Of a DNA stretch of 64,000 nucleotides, positions 8,710-17,490 are shown one piece after another. The DNA comes from Streptomyces cellostaticus (GTDB taxonomy: Bacteria; Actinomycetota; Actinomycetes; Streptomycetales; Streptomycetaceae): assembly GCF_023630175.1 (NCBI RefSeq), contig NZ_JALLIN010000015.1, positions 62,001 to 126,000 on the forward strand. Direction: 5' to 3'. The notes under the pieces were generated by a model that saw only the letters and a list, made by a program, of their open reading frames with translations, did not search any database and had not been told where the DNA came from. Positions within the stretch are counted from its first letter, which is position 1, and every line of letters starts with the position of its first letter. Both the position numbers and the translations under genes were made by a program.

Positions 8710-9819
8710 ATGCCCACCGCAGACCACGACGACCTGGCTGCCACCTTCGCCGCCGCAGGCCGCAACCACCCCTACCTGGCCTTCACCTTGAACTCGCTCT
8801 GCAACCTGGACTGCGTGTTCTGCAAGCCCCGGTGCATGCCGGACTACGGGCACAAGGACCGGCCCCTGACCGCCTCCGACTACGCGGCCATCGCCACCGA
8901 GGCCGGGGCCTGGAAGATCAGGAAGGCGCACTGCTCCGGCGGTGAACCGACCCTCCGAGCCGACATCCTCGACGTCATCGCGGGCCTCGCCGACGGCCTC
9001 GGGCCCGACGCCGCGATCGGCATGACCAGCCACGGCAACCTGCGCCGGGGGCTGAGCGTCGAACAGCTCCACGACGCCGGCCTGACCTACCTCAACCTCA
9101 GCCTCCACAGCCTCGACCCGGCGCGGTCCGCCGCGATCATGGGCGGCGGCGACCCGCGCACCACCCGGAGCACCCTCGACGCCGCCCTCTCCCTGGGCCT
9201 GCGAGTGAAGATCAACTGCGTTCTTCAGCGCACCTACCTGGACGACGCCTTCGCCGTGGCCGAACTCGCCCGCGACCTGCCCGTCGCCGTCCGCCTGATC
9301 GAACTCCAGAACATCGGCCCCGCCCAGGCGCTCTTCGACACCGAGTTCATCACCGAGGCAGAGGTCCGCGACCGTCTCCACGAGTGGTTCGCGAACGCCG
9401 GCGAAGTGCCCCGGAACCAGCTGGGCGTCCGAAGCCCCGGGCAGTACCTCCGTCCCGACGGCTGGGCAGGATCGATCGGCTTCATCTCCAACTCCAGCTG
9501 CGCCACCTGCTCCGACGCCAACCGGATCAAGATCACGCCCACCGGAGTGGCGCGGCCCTGCATCCTGCACAACCGCGACATCCCCCTGAAGCCCCACCTC
9601 GCCGACGGCACCCTCGGCGACGCATTCGCCCACCTCTTCCAGGCCATGCTCGACCGCAACACCAACGACGCCTGGCAGGGCTTCCATTACGTCGACTACG
9701 ACCTGCGCTGGGATCGGATGGAGCGCCCCGAAGGCACACCGGTCCTACCCCTGCTCCCCGTCCTCCCCACGGGAGCGGCCGGCCCCTCCTGCGCCCGCGA
9801 CTCCACCGGGGAGCGGTGA
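8710..9819 (+). CDS. Radical SAM enzyme, MoaA-like
   Basis: The radical-SAM cluster motif CxxxCxxC is at C31, C35 and C38 (CNLDCVFC), followed by SGGEPTLR (76-83), which binds SAM. A MoaA-like C-terminal region holds a second cysteine set, C264 and C267 then C284, followed by IL. In MoaA the set is CX2CX13C; here the second gap is 16, with an extra SDA before the conserved NRIKIT. The 369 residues fit MoaA-type enzymes, but no other molybdopterin gene is near, so it more likely acts in this operon's own pathway. The stop overlaps the next start. Confidence 0.85.
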   Translation: MPTADHDDLAATFAAAGRNHPYLAFTLNSLCNLDCVFCKPRCMPDYGHKDRPLTASDYAAIATEAGAWKIRKAHCSGGEPTLRADILDVIAGLADGLGPDAAIGMTSHGNLRRGLSVEQLHDAGLTYLNLSLHSLDPARSAAIMGGGDPRTTRSTLDAALSLGLRVKINCVLQRTYLDDAFAVAELARDLPVAVRLIELQNIGPAQALFDTEFITEAEVRDRLHEWFANAGEVPRNQLGVRSPGQYLRPDGWAGSIGFISNSSCATCSDANRIKITPTGVARPCILHNRDIPLKPHLADGTLGDAFAHLFQAMLDRNTNDAWQGFHYVDYDLRWDRMERPEGTPVLPLLPVLPTGAAGPSCARDSTGER

Positions 9820-10937
9820 TGATCGTGGTCGACGCGCCGCCTCTCTACCAGGAGCTCGGCGCTCTGTACGAACGCGAGCTGGATGCTCAAGGCGTCGGGG
9901 CCGTGATGCTCACCCACAAGTGGCAGCCGGCCGACCTGCTGGCTCCGCACTCCGACATCGACGTACGCGTCCTCCTTCCCCAGGCCCCCGCCGACTGGGA
10001 AGAGTGGAACCACCGCCTGGCCGCCGCACACGCCGCCGCGGTCGGCCGGGAAGTCTTCCATCGACGTCTCCTGGAGCACCCGCCCGGCTTCGCGTTCACC
10101 GTGACTGAAGCGGACGGGCGACTCGTCTCTGCGCCCGAACTCGCGACCTGGTCACTGATCAGCGGCAGCGCGCGGGACTTCCAGCGCTGGAAGTCCCGGG
10201 CCCAGATGGCGCCCTGGTGCGAGGTCGATGAGCGGTTCTACCGGGGAATCCTCCAGGCCCGGATGGGCGGTCGATACCAGCTGGCTGCGGACAGCACGGA
10301 CAACGTGGTCGAGGACGTCGCCGCGTACCGGCGCCACTGCGTGGCGTGGCACTACCTCGCCCCGTGCTGGTTCGCTGCCGCCGCACTCGCGACACGGACG
10401 CGCTGCCCCGGAAAGACGGCGGCCCTCACCCAGTGGCGGCCGGAGGAACTGGACGGATACGCCGAGCTGTTCCTCCGGGAATCGGAGCACCGCTCCGATG
10501 TCCGACCACGGAGTCCGCGCCACTTGTTCCGCGCGGCCCATGTCGCCCTGGAGGCGGCCATGCGCCGCGTTCCCAGCGGGGACCGCCCAGAGGGCCAAGG
10601 CCAAGATCACGCCCGTACCGACTGGGTGATGACGGCCGGCATGCTCCGTGTACGCATCGCCCGCTGGCTGTACTACCTCGATCCACCACCCGGGGTAGCG
10701 ACCGAGTACTTGATCCGGCGGGAGGCGAAGGAACTCCACTCCGCCACGCACACGCTGACCGCGCTCGCGGCAGACGAGGCGACTGCGGCCCAGCAGCTGG
10801 CCGCCCGGATGGCGGCGCTGATCCCCACCGGACCGACCACCGCCGACACCCTGCGCACAACGCTCGCGCGCTGGCACCAGCAGAAGACCACCCTCCAGGA
10901 CTTCCTCAGCCTCACGCCCGACGACGTCCACCTCTGA
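9819..10937 (+). CDS. Nucleotidyltransferase-fold protein of a biosynthetic operon
   Basis: The 372-residue protein has a Pol-beta-type metal motif near residues 47-54 (HSDIDVRVLL), preceded by a poorly conserved loop in place of the usual GS. The rest is helical, with a WHYLAPCWF segment around 177 and a long C-terminal helical bundle. Single-domain NMP transferases of this shape modify small molecules. Start ATG 9819 overlaps the preceding stop, with GGGGAGCGG just upstream; GTG 9816 is an alternative. A radical SAM gene lies on either side, which argues for a role in one pathway. Substrate unknown. Confidence 0.65.
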   Translation: MIVVDAPPLYQELGALYERELDAQGVGAVMLTHKWQPADLLAPHSDIDVRVLLPQAPADWEEWNHRLAAAHAAAVGREVFHRRLLEHPPGFAFTVTEADGRLVSAPELATWSLISGSARDFQRWKSRAQMAPWCEVDERFYRGILQARMGGRYQLAADSTDNVVEDVAAYRRHCVAWHYLAPCWFAAAALATRTRCPGKTAALTQWRPEELDGYAELFLRESEHRSDVRPRSPRHLFRAAHVALEAAMRRVPSGDRPEGQGQDHARTDWVMTAGMLRVRIARWLYYLDPPPGVATEYLIRREAKELHSATHTLTALAADEATAAQQLAARMAALIPTGPTTADTLRTTLARWHQQKTTLQDFLSLTPDDVHL

Positions 10938-10954
10938 CCCAAGGAGTCTCGCCA

Positions 10955-11746
10955 ATGACCGCGCGTGCGCCGGTGCCCCGCACCCTCAAAACGGCCAAGG
11001 TCAAGATCACCACGAAGTGCAACCGGCACTGCGACTTCTGCATCTTCGCCGACGGCGCCCAGGGCGAGAACATGCCCCTGGAACTGTTCTCCACCATCCT
11101 GACCCGGCTGGAGACCATCCCTTTCCAGCAGCTGCATATCAACGGCGGCGAACCCACCGTGCACCGGGACTTCCCGGCGCTCAGCGACGCCGCCCGCACG
11201 CGGCTGCCGGACAAGGTCATGGTCCTGGGCACGAACGCCATCACCCTGGCCCGCAACCAGCCGATCATGGACGCGACCCTCCGCTCCTACGACCAGATAC
11301 TCATCGGCTGCGACGACGAACACGGGAACTACGACGAGGTGCACGCCGTCGTGCCCCGCCTCCGCGAAGCCGGCAAGACCGTGGTCGTCAACAGCGTCCT
11401 GGAAGGCATCAGTTCCACCCGGCTCACGCAGCTCGGGGCGCTGTGTGAGAAGTACGGCGCCATTCATGTCACCAACCACGTGCACCACGTCGACGTGGGC
11501 CAGCCGGCGAACGAGCTGCGCGGCCTCTGCGACCGCTACCTCGACCAGCACCTGATGATCGAGATGGACGGGTCCTGCTACCGCTGCTTCAACGCCATGG
11601 CGAAGGACGACAGCGAGTTCAGCATCTGGGACGAGGACTTCGCGGCCAAGGTGTTCGCGCCGCGCGCGTATCACTTCCGGTTCTGCCTGCGCTGCCACGA
11701 GTACACCGACTCCGGCGCCGCACTCGTCCCCGCCCTCACCGTCTGA
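10955..11746 (+). CDS. Radical SAM enzyme with C-terminal auxiliary cysteines
   Basis: The 263-residue protein has the radical-SAM motif C22, C26, C29 (CNRHCDFC) and NGGEPTVH at 63-70. The C-terminus has further cysteines (GSCYRCF, then FCLRCHEY) that could ligate an auxiliary iron-sulfur cluster, as in SPASM or twitch enzymes. It is short for a SPASM protein, so a twitch-type single auxiliary cluster is the better guess. Start ATG 10955 follows AAGGAG. It sits between the nucleotidyltransferase and carbamoyltransferase genes, with gaps of 17 bases on each side. Confidence 0.85.
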   Translation: MTARAPVPRTLKTAKVKITTKCNRHCDFCIFADGAQGENMPLELFSTILTRLETIPFQQLHINGGEPTVHRDFPALSDAARTRLPDKVMVLGTNAITLARNQPIMDATLRSYDQILIGCDDEHGNYDEVHAVVPRLREAGKTVVVNSVLEGISSTRLTQLGALCEKYGAIHVTNHVHHVDVGQPANELRGLCDRYLDQHLMIEMDGSCYRCFNAMAKDDSEFSIWDEDFAAKVFAPRAYHFRFCLRCHEYTDSGAALVPALTV

Positions 11747-11763
11747 CCGGGAGGTACACCACC

Positions 11764-13479
11764 ATGCCCGCAGTCCTCGGACTGAACTTCCACCACGACA
11801 CGGCCGCCGCGTTAGTCGTAGACGGCCGCCTCTACGCAGCCGAAGAGGAGCGCTGGAGCGGCGTCAAGCACAACCACCCCGCCCGCAAGGGCACGCTCAC
11901 CGCCCCGACCCGCGCGCTCCAGTGGTGCCTGGAGGCCGCCGACCTCGAACCGGAGGACGTGGACGCCGTCTGGGCCGCCTCCATGCGTCCCAACCCTGCG
12001 GCCGGCTGGTGGCTGGCCGAGGAGCGGGAGGAACTCGCCGCCCTCCTGCCCGCGCCGCTCGGCGAACACCTCCGCCTCCTCTCCCACCACACGGCCCATG
12101 TGCTCTCCGGCTACCTGCTCTCCGGGCACGAGCACGCCGCGGGCCTCGTCATCGACGCCGGCGGCTCCTCACTGGGCTCCGACTTCGGCCCGGGCCGGGA
12201 GCGCATCACGGGGTACGACCTGTGGCCCGATCGCATCGACCGCCTCCACCAAGGCATGCCGGCCGCCATGCCGGGCCTGGTCGGGCCCCGGCGCGTCCAC
12301 TCCTCCCTCGGGCACTTTTACCGGAACCTCGCCCGGCGGGTGATCCCGCCCGGCGATGAGCCCGAGGGCAGCATGATGGCGCTCGCGGCCTTCGGCGATC
12401 CCCAGCGCTACGGAACACACATCCGCGAACTGGTCCGGCTCGGCGACGAGGGCGAGGTCCGCATCGACCACCCGTGGGGTTCCGCGGACGGCAGCACGCC
12501 GCTGCTGCTCGATGGCCGGGCCTGGACCGTCGACAACGCCGCGGAACAGCCGGAACACAAGCGTGCCGACCTGGCCGCCGCCGTCCAGGAGGTCTTCGCC
12601 GGATCGGTCGTCCACATCGCCCGCCACCTGCAACGACTCACTCGGGCCTCAGCGTTGGTGTTCTCGGGCGGATGCGCCCTGAACTCGCACCTCAACGGCC
12701 AGCTGGCCGCCGACAGCGGCTTCGACACCCTCTTCGTCGCGCCCGCCCCGCATGATGCCGGCACAGCCGTGGGCGCCGCGCTCTACGGCTGGCACTACCA
12801 GCTCGGGCAGGAACGCCTGCAGGTACCGACCGACGCGGCCTGGGGTCCCGATCCGGGCGTGCTACCGACGACAACGGTGCCGACCGGCTACTACGCCTTG
12901 CCGCACCTCGGACTCGGACTGGCGCCCACAGTGGCAGCACTGCTCGCCGAGCACAGCATCGTCGGCTGGGTGCAGGGACAGCTCGAATTCGGGCCGCGTG
13001 CCCTCGGCCATCGCTCGATCCTCGCCCACCCCGGTCACGCCGCCACACGGGACCGACTCAACGCGATCAAGAAGCGAGCCGCGTACCGCCCGTTCGCGCC
13101 AGCCGTCCTCGCCGAGCACGCCACGGAATGGTTCATGTCTGCGGGCGACCCCTTCATGAACCGCGTCGCCACCGTCCGACGGTGCCGAGCCGACCGCATC
13201 GCCGCCGTCACCCACCACGACGGCACCGCCCGCGTCCAGTCCGTCGCCGCCAACCACCAGGGCCTGCGCGACCTCCTTGAGCAGTTCCGCGACCTCACCA
13301 GACTGCCGCTGCTGCTGAACACATCCTTCAACCGCAAAGGCACCCCGATCCTGCGGACCGCTGAGCAAGCCGTGGCGGCGGCGGTGGACCTGCGCCTCGA
13401 CGCCCTCGCCGTCGGGGACACCCTGCTGCTCGCCGACCACGTCCCCGATCCCCGTGCCACGTCCCTTCATACGAGGTGA
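11764..13479 (+). CDS. Carbamoyltransferase, NodU/CmcH/TobZ family
   Basis: The 571 residues match the full length of O-carbamoyltransferases. The N-terminal Kae1-like domain shows GLNFHHDTAAALV (6-18), the metal histidines in SHHTAHVLSGY (about 107), GGCALNSHLNG and the aspartate of PAPHDAGTAVGAALYG. The C-terminal YrdC-like domain shows GQLEFGPRALGHRSILA, RAAYRPFAPAVL and NTSFNRKGTPI. In TobZ the C-terminal domain makes carbamoyladenylate from carbamoyl phosphate and ATP, and the N-terminal domain transfers the carbamoyl to a hydroxyl. Such enzymes carbamoylate sugars or antibiotics, so two glycosyltransferases in the operon fit a carbamoylated sugar product. This is the strongest pointer to small-molecule biosynthesis here. 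Confidence 0.93.
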   Translation: MPAVLGLNFHHDTAAALVVDGRLYAAEEERWSGVKHNHPARKGTLTAPTRALQWCLEAADLEPEDVDAVWAASMRPNPAAGWWLAEEREELAALLPAPLGEHLRLLSHHTAHVLSGYLLSGHEHAAGLVIDAGGSSLGSDFGPGRERITGYDLWPDRIDRLHQGMPAAMPGLVGPRRVHSSLGHFYRNLARRVIPPGDEPEGSMMALAAFGDPQRYGTHIRELVRLGDEGEVRIDHPWGSADGSTPLLLDGRAWTVDNAAEQPEHKRADLAAAVQEVFAGSVVHIARHLQRLTRASALVFSGGCALNSHLNGQLAADSGFDTLFVAPAPHDAGTAVGAALYGWHYQLGQERLQVPTDAAWGPDPGVLPTTTVPTGYYALPHLGLGLAPTVAALLAEHSIVGWVQGQLEFGPRALGHRSILAHPGHAATRDRLNAIKKRAAYRPFAPAVLAEHATEWFMSAGDPFMNRVATVRRCRADRIAAVTHHDGTARVQSVAANHQGLRDLLEQFRDLTRLPLLLNTSFNRKGTPILRTAEQAVAAAVDLRLDALAVGDTLLLADHVPDPRATSLHTR

Positions 13480-13484
13480 GGCGG

Positions 13485-14099
13485 ATGGACCCCATCGATC
13501 TCGACCACGTCCTGACCGTGCTCGGTGCCGCCGCGTGGAGCCCGGACGAGCAGTCCCGCGCCCGGGTGGCCGCCGGCCTCGCGCTCACGGTCTACGACGG
13601 CCACACCCGCGACCAGGGCACCCCATACTTGGAGCACCCGCTGGCCGTCGTCAGGCTCCTGCGAACGGAGATCGGCGTCCGTCACCCCGAGACCCTCCTC
13701 CTCGCCCTCCTCCATGACGCCTTGGAGGTGGCCCCTGAGTCGGAGGCACTACTCGTCCACCACTTCGGCGGCCCGTTCACCGCCCGCCTGCGTGCCATGA
13801 CGGCCGACCACCGCCTCGAACAGCGCCCCAAATCCGTCGGCGACGAGACCCGCTGGCGCGCGAAACAGGCCGCGCTCCCGCCCCAGGACCTCCTCGTCCG
13901 GCTCGCCGACCGCCTGCACAACCTGCGCGACCTCGCCGCGTCCCCGAACTTCGACCGACGCCGACGATTCCTCCAGACCCTGGGCGATTTCCACCTCCCC
14001 CTCGCCGACGCCGCCCGTGACCTCGGCCCCCATCTGGAGACCATGCACGCGCGCCTGCACGCCGAGTACGTCCACCACATACAGGAGGTACGTCCGTGA
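13485..14099 (+). CDS. HD-domain hydrolase, SpoT/MESH-like
   Basis: The 204-residue protein is a stand-alone HD domain of the RelA/SpoT hydrolase type: RDQGTPYLEHPLAVV with H51, LLHDALE with H77 and D78, and VRLADRLHNLRDL with D142. In SpoT the helix after HD reads ED; here it reads EV, so one acidic residue is missing. Family members remove pyrophosphate or phosphate from nucleotides such as ppGpp; in an operon it could hydrolyse a nucleotide-linked intermediate. ATG 13485 has GAGGTGAGGCGG upstream; GTG 13476 is the alternative. It overlaps the following glycosyltransferase by 4 bases. Confidence 0.8.
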   Translation: MDPIDLDHVLTVLGAAAWSPDEQSRARVAAGLALTVYDGHTRDQGTPYLEHPLAVVRLLRTEIGVRHPETLLLALLHDALEVAPESEALLVHHFGGPFTARLRAMTADHRLEQRPKSVGDETRWRAKQAALPPQDLLVRLADRLHNLRDLAASPNFDRRRRFLQTLGDFHLPLADAARDLGPHLETMHARLHAEYVHHIQEVRP

Positions 14100-15082
14100 A
14101 ACGAGTCGTCTACTCGATGGAGCCGGTCGGCCGGACCGGCGGCCGGGTCTACCTACGGATGCTCCACGAGGTGACGGCCGACGACGTGGAATGGCGCACG
14201 GTCCCGGACCACAAGCGGACCTACCGGATCCGCCGCTGGCGCAAGCTCCGCCACCTCGCCCGCCTGGCCCCTTCCATACGGGCGCTGCACGGCACCACCG
14301 GCACCTTCGTGTGGGACGACCTCAGCCTGCTGCTGTTCACGCCCGAGATGCGCGCCCGCACGGTGTTCCTCCTGCACCACTACGAGCCGTTGCAACATGA
14401 CTCCGCCCCCATCGAGGCCATGCTCTGGGAGTGGCTGTTCCGCGTTCTGCCGCAGTGCGCCGCCGTCGTGTGCGTCGCCCCGTACTGGGCCGACCAGCTT
14501 CGCGCCCGGGGTGTCCGCAACGTACGGGTAATCTACAACGCCTTCGACATGGCCGAAGTAGAGCAGGCACGCGGTTACGACCGGGCCGAGTGCCGCGCCG
14601 AGTTCGGCCTACAACCCGACGTGATCGGCGTCTACGCGGGCAAGGCCGTGCACTGGAAGGGGACCGAGGAGGTCTCCGCAGCACTGGCTGGCGTTCCCGG
14701 ACTGCGGGTGATCACCAGCGGCAGCAACACCATCGGCCTCGACAGCGCGCACTACGACGTCGAACGCGAGCGGTACCTGCGTCTGCTGCGCGCCTGTGAC
14801 GTCGGTGTCTTCCTCCCACGGATGCGGGAGGGCTGGAGCCGTTGCGCCGCCGAGGCTTTACTCCTCGGCCTGCCCTGCCTCATCCGTCCGGTGGCCGGCC
14901 TGAGCGACCTCGCCGCGCTGGCTGGCCAGCCGGCCCCGGACCTCCGCCGTCTCCCGGCACAGGTCCGGGAGCGTGCGGCGGCACGCCACACCGAGGCCAA
15001 GGCGGGGTACGAGGCCCTGGCCCGGTTCGACCTGACCTATTTCGGCGACGCCTGGGGCGACCTCTTGGCGCAGGTCGCCTGA
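14096..15082 (+). CDS. Glycosyltransferase family 4-like, last gene of the operon
   Basis: The 328-residue protein is a short GT-B transferase. The acceptor half includes TFVWDDLSLLLFTPEM, and the donor half includes GVYAGKAVHWKGTEEV and MREGWSRCAAEALLLGLPC, the latter containing the conserved glutamate of family 4. The start is GTG 14096 with CAGGAGG 9 bases upstream, overlapping the HD gene stop. It converges on the glutamyl-tRNA synthetase gene with only 7 bases between stop codons. No signal peptide or membrane segment is seen. Confidence 0.82.
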   Translation: MKRVVYSMEPVGRTGGRVYLRMLHEVTADDVEWRTVPDHKRTYRIRRWRKLRHLARLAPSIRALHGTTGTFVWDDLSLLLFTPEMRARTVFLLHHYEPLQHDSAPIEAMLWEWLFRVLPQCAAVVCVAPYWADQLRARGVRNVRVIYNAFDMAEVEQARGYDRAECRAEFGLQPDVIGVYAGKAVHWKGTEEVSAALAGVPGLRVITSGSNTIGLDSAHYDVERERYLRLLRACDVGVFLPRMREGWSRCAAEALLLGLPCLIRPVAGLSDLAALAGQPAPDLRRLPAQVRERAAARHTEAKAGYEALARFDLTYFGDAWGDLLAQVA

Positions 15083-15089
15083 GCAGCGG

Positions 15090-16511
15090 CTAAGCCTGCG
15101 CGGCCAGCTTCTTGCTGGCAGCTTCCAGACGGGCCAGCACGCGGTCCCGGCCGAGCAGCTCCATGGACTCGAACAGCGGGAGTCCGATCGTCCGGCCGGT
15201 GACCGCGACCCGGATGGGCGCCTGGGCCTTGCCCAGCTTCAGCCCGTGCTTCTCCCCGACGGCGAGCAGGACGGCCTTCAGGTCGTCCGCCTTCCAGTCC
15301 GCGACGTCGGCCAGCTCGGCGCGGGCGTCCGACAGGATGTCGCTGGCGCCTGCCTTCATCGCCTTGTTCCACGACGCCTCGTCCTCGACCGGCTCGTCGA
15401 GGAACAGGAAGTCCACATAGCTGGTGATCTCGGAAAGCAGCGCCAGCCGGGTCTGGGCCAGGGAAGCCGCCGCCTCGAAGACGTCCTTGTCGAACGCCTC
15501 CGGCCGCCACGGCGCGTACGGGGCGACGAGCCACGGCGCACAGGCGGCGGCGAACTGCTCCGGTGACAGGGCGCGGATGTACTCGCCGTTGAACGCCGTC
15601 AGCTTCTTCACGTCGAAGAAGGCCGGGGCGGTGTTGACGTCCTCGATCCGGAAGAGCTGCTCCAGCTCCTCGTACGGCCTGATCTCCCGGTCGTCACCCG
15701 GGCCCCAGCCGAGAAGCATGAGGTAGTTCACCATCGCCTCGGGCCGGAAGCCCTCGGCGAGGTAGTCCTCCAGCGCCACCTTGTCCCGGCGCTTGGACAG
15801 CTTCTGCCGCTTCTCGTTCACGATCACCGGCAGATGCGCCCACACAGGCGGCTTGGCACCGAGCGCCTCCCACAGCAGCTGCTGCTTCGGCGTGTTCGAC
15901 AGGTGCTCCTCACCTCGGATGACCTGCGTGATTCCCTCGTTCAGGTCGTCCACGACGTTAGCGATGAGAAAAACCGGGGACCCGTCACCACGGGCGATCA
16001 CGAAGTCCTCGATCGCGCTGTTCGGGAACGCCGGCTCCCCGCGGACCAGGTCGACCACGACGGTCTCCCCCTCGTCCGGCGTCCGGAACCGCAGCGCCCG
16101 CCCCTCCTCGAAGGCCAGCCCCCGGTCCCGGCAGAACCCGTCGTACCCAAGGTGCTCCGACCCCGTGCGCTCCTTCAGCTGCTCCCGGGTGCAGTCGCAG
16201 TAGTACGCCCGGCCGGCCGCGAAGAGCTGCTGAGCCGCTTCCCGGTGCCGGTCGGCGTTGTGCGACTGGAAGTACGGCCCCTCGAAGGCCGGGTCCTCGC
16301 CATGGATGCCGATCGCCGCGAGCGCGCTGATGATGCCCTCGGTCCACTCCGGCTTGTTCCGGGCCGCGTCGGTGTCCTCGATCCGCAGGACGAACCTGCC
16401 GCCGGACTGTCGCGCCACCGCCCAGTTGTAGAGAGCGGACCGTGCACCACCGACATGGAACATGCCGGTCGGGGACGGGGCGAAACGAACGCGAACCGGG
16501 GCAGTAGACAT
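15090..16511 (-). CDS. gltX: Glutamate--tRNA ligase, second (divergent) paralogue
   Basis: The 473 residues show all class I GluRS landmarks: HVGG at 19-22 (HIGH motif) in [11 protein letters not shown], the zinc site CDC followed by [16 protein letters not shown], and the KMSKS-type QKLSKRRD. It charges tRNA-Glu. The sequence differs clearly from the GluRS I recall as the Streptomyces housekeeping enzyme (which begins MANANVRVRFCPSPTG), so this is probably an extra copy. Extra synthetase copies beside biosynthetic operons can give self-resistance. I chose ATG 16511, since the HIGH motif then lies at the usual distance. It faces a second synthetase-like gene across a 560-base gap. Confidence 0.88.
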   Translation of the reverse strand: MSTAPVRVRFAPSPTGMFHVGGARSALYNWAVARQSGGRFVLRIEDTDAARNKPEWTEGIISALAAIGIHGEDPAFEGPYFQSHNADRHREAAQQLFAAGRAYYCDCTREQLKERTGSEHLGYDGFCRDRGLAFEEGRALRFRTPDEGETVVVDLVRGEPAFPNSAIEDFVIARGDGSPVFLIANVVDDLNEGITQVIRGEEHLSNTPKQQLLWEALGAKPPVWAHLPVIVNEKRQKLSKRRDKVALEDYLAEGFRPEAMVNYLMLLGWGPGDDREIRPYEELEQLFRIEDVNTAPAFFDVKKLTAFNGEYIRALSPEQFAAACAPWLVAPYAPWRPEAFDKDVFEAAASLAQTRLALLSEITSYVDFLFLDEPVEDEASWNKAMKAGASDILSDARAELADVADWKADDLKAVLLAVGEKHGLKLGKAQAPIRVAVTGRTIGLPLFESMELLGRDRVLARLEAASKKLAAQA

Positions 16512-17042
16512 GCGCTCCAGGGTACCGACGCCGGACCTACGCCTCGGACCACTCGCCCTACCTCCGCACCGACGTTTTTCGGCCGACCCGGTACTCCCCC
16601 GCGCCCGTCGCCTTCCACTGCACGTGCGTGCACCTACCTCGGCTGACCGCTCGCCACAGCTCCAGCCGACCTCGACGGCAGCCACCCGGACACGCTCCAC
16701 GCTCGCACGGATATGCGACGCCACGCCGGATACAAAGCCCCGCGACGCTGCCCTCGCATTCTCGATTGCGGACGCGATCGCGGCGTTCGTATCCTTCCAG
16801 GCAACGCGTTGACGGAGACGAGCAGCCAGGGACCACGCGAGCAGAGAGAGCCGCCGGCAGCTGGGAAGGCGGTCTCGCGCCCCGAGGCGAAGACCCTCCC
16901 GAGCGCGGGGAGGAACGGCCCCCTCTTATGGCCCAATGCCCCGCCGGCCGGCCCCCGTCACCGGGTCAGAACGAGGCCGCCACCTGGTGGCGGTGAAAGT
17001 GCGGTGGTACCGCGAGTTGCCCTTCTCGCCCGCACTCCCAAG
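16512..17042. other. Long leader region between two synthetase-like genes
   Basis: I see no convincing gene in these 531 bases. It must hold the promoter of the minus-strand GluRS gene and of the plus-strand OB-fold gene. A short hairpin (16895-16900 with 16908-16913, CCTCCC against GGGAGG) lies inside. I found no T-box-like specifier or tRNA-like sequence by eye. Confidence 0.5.
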
Positions 17043-17080
17043 GGATCATGACGATGTCCTTCGGAGGACCGCAATGATCC
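17043..17080 (+). promoter_or_regulatory. RNA hairpin covering ribosome site and start codon
   Basis: An outer perfect 7-bp stem (GGATCAT 17043-17049 with ATGATCC 17074-17080) encloses an inner 5-bp stem (GTCCT 17056-17060 with AGGAC 17065-17069) closed by a TCGG tetraloop. The inner stem contains most of the ribosome site GGAGG and the outer stem contains the ATG of the OB-fold gene. Folded, the RNA would block initiation, so translation could be switched. Confidence 0.6.
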
Positions 17081-17490
17081 AAAGCCGCGTACACGTCTCC
17101 GACCTGCGAGAACACGTCGGCCGTACCGTCACCGTCTGCGGGTGGGTGAACACCCTGCGCCTGCAGAGCAAGATGCAATTCGTCGTCGTACGCGACGGAA
17201 CCGGCATGGTGCAGGTGACCCACAAGCGTGACAACGGGCCGCTTGAGGCCCGGCTCCAAGCCCTCACTCCCGCATCCGCCGTCAACCACCCGTGCGCGAT
17301 CTTGGACTCCCGCGTGGCCGACACGCTCAGAAGTACCTGCCAGTGGGACTCGCTCGGCAGCGGCGAATGGCCTGCCAGTACCTACGCCCGGTACTGCGCG
17401 CTGCTGCAGCGCTGGGCCCAGGAGGAAAACCGGCAGCTCGGGCGCCGCATTGGCGCCGACGAGATCGAGCGCTGGCTGTTCGGGACCTGA
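17074..17490 (+). CDS. Aspartyl/asparaginyl-tRNA-synthetase-like OB-fold stub fused to a foreign tail
   Basis: Residues 1-70 resemble the anticodon-binding OB fold of AspRS/AsnRS: RVHVSDLREHVGRTVTVCGW, then a QFVVVRDGTGMVQVT strand pair. The similarity stops where the hinge and class II catalytic domain should begin. The remaining 68 residues (ending DEIERWLFGT) form a helical tail unrelated to synthetases. At 138 residues it lacks motifs 1-3 and cannot charge tRNA; it could bind tRNA, or be a truncated gene fused by chance. ATG 17074 has GGAGG 7 bases upstream, inside the hairpin described here. Confidence 0.65.
   Translation: MIQSRVHVSDLREHVGRTVTVCGWVNTLRLQSKMQFVVVRDGTGMVQVTHKRDNGPLEARLQALTPASAVNHPCAILDSRVADTLRSTCQWDSLGSGEWPASTYARYCALLQRWAQEENRQLGRRIGADEIERWLFGT

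Noticed and set aside
8710..9819. Molybdopterin synthesis gene moaA
   Set aside because: The C-terminal cysteine spacing is different (CX2CX16C) and no other mo-genes are near; the operon context argues for another role.
11764..13479. tRNA t6A enzyme (TsaD/Kae1) or HypF
   Set aside because: The order Kae1-like then YrdC-like and the 571-residue length match NodU/TobZ; acylphosphatase and zinc fingers of HypF are missing.
16512..17042. T-box riboswitch in front of the synthetase-like gene
   Set aside because: I could not find a T-box sequence (UGGN-containing antiterminator bulge) or a specifier loop; only local hairpins are visible.
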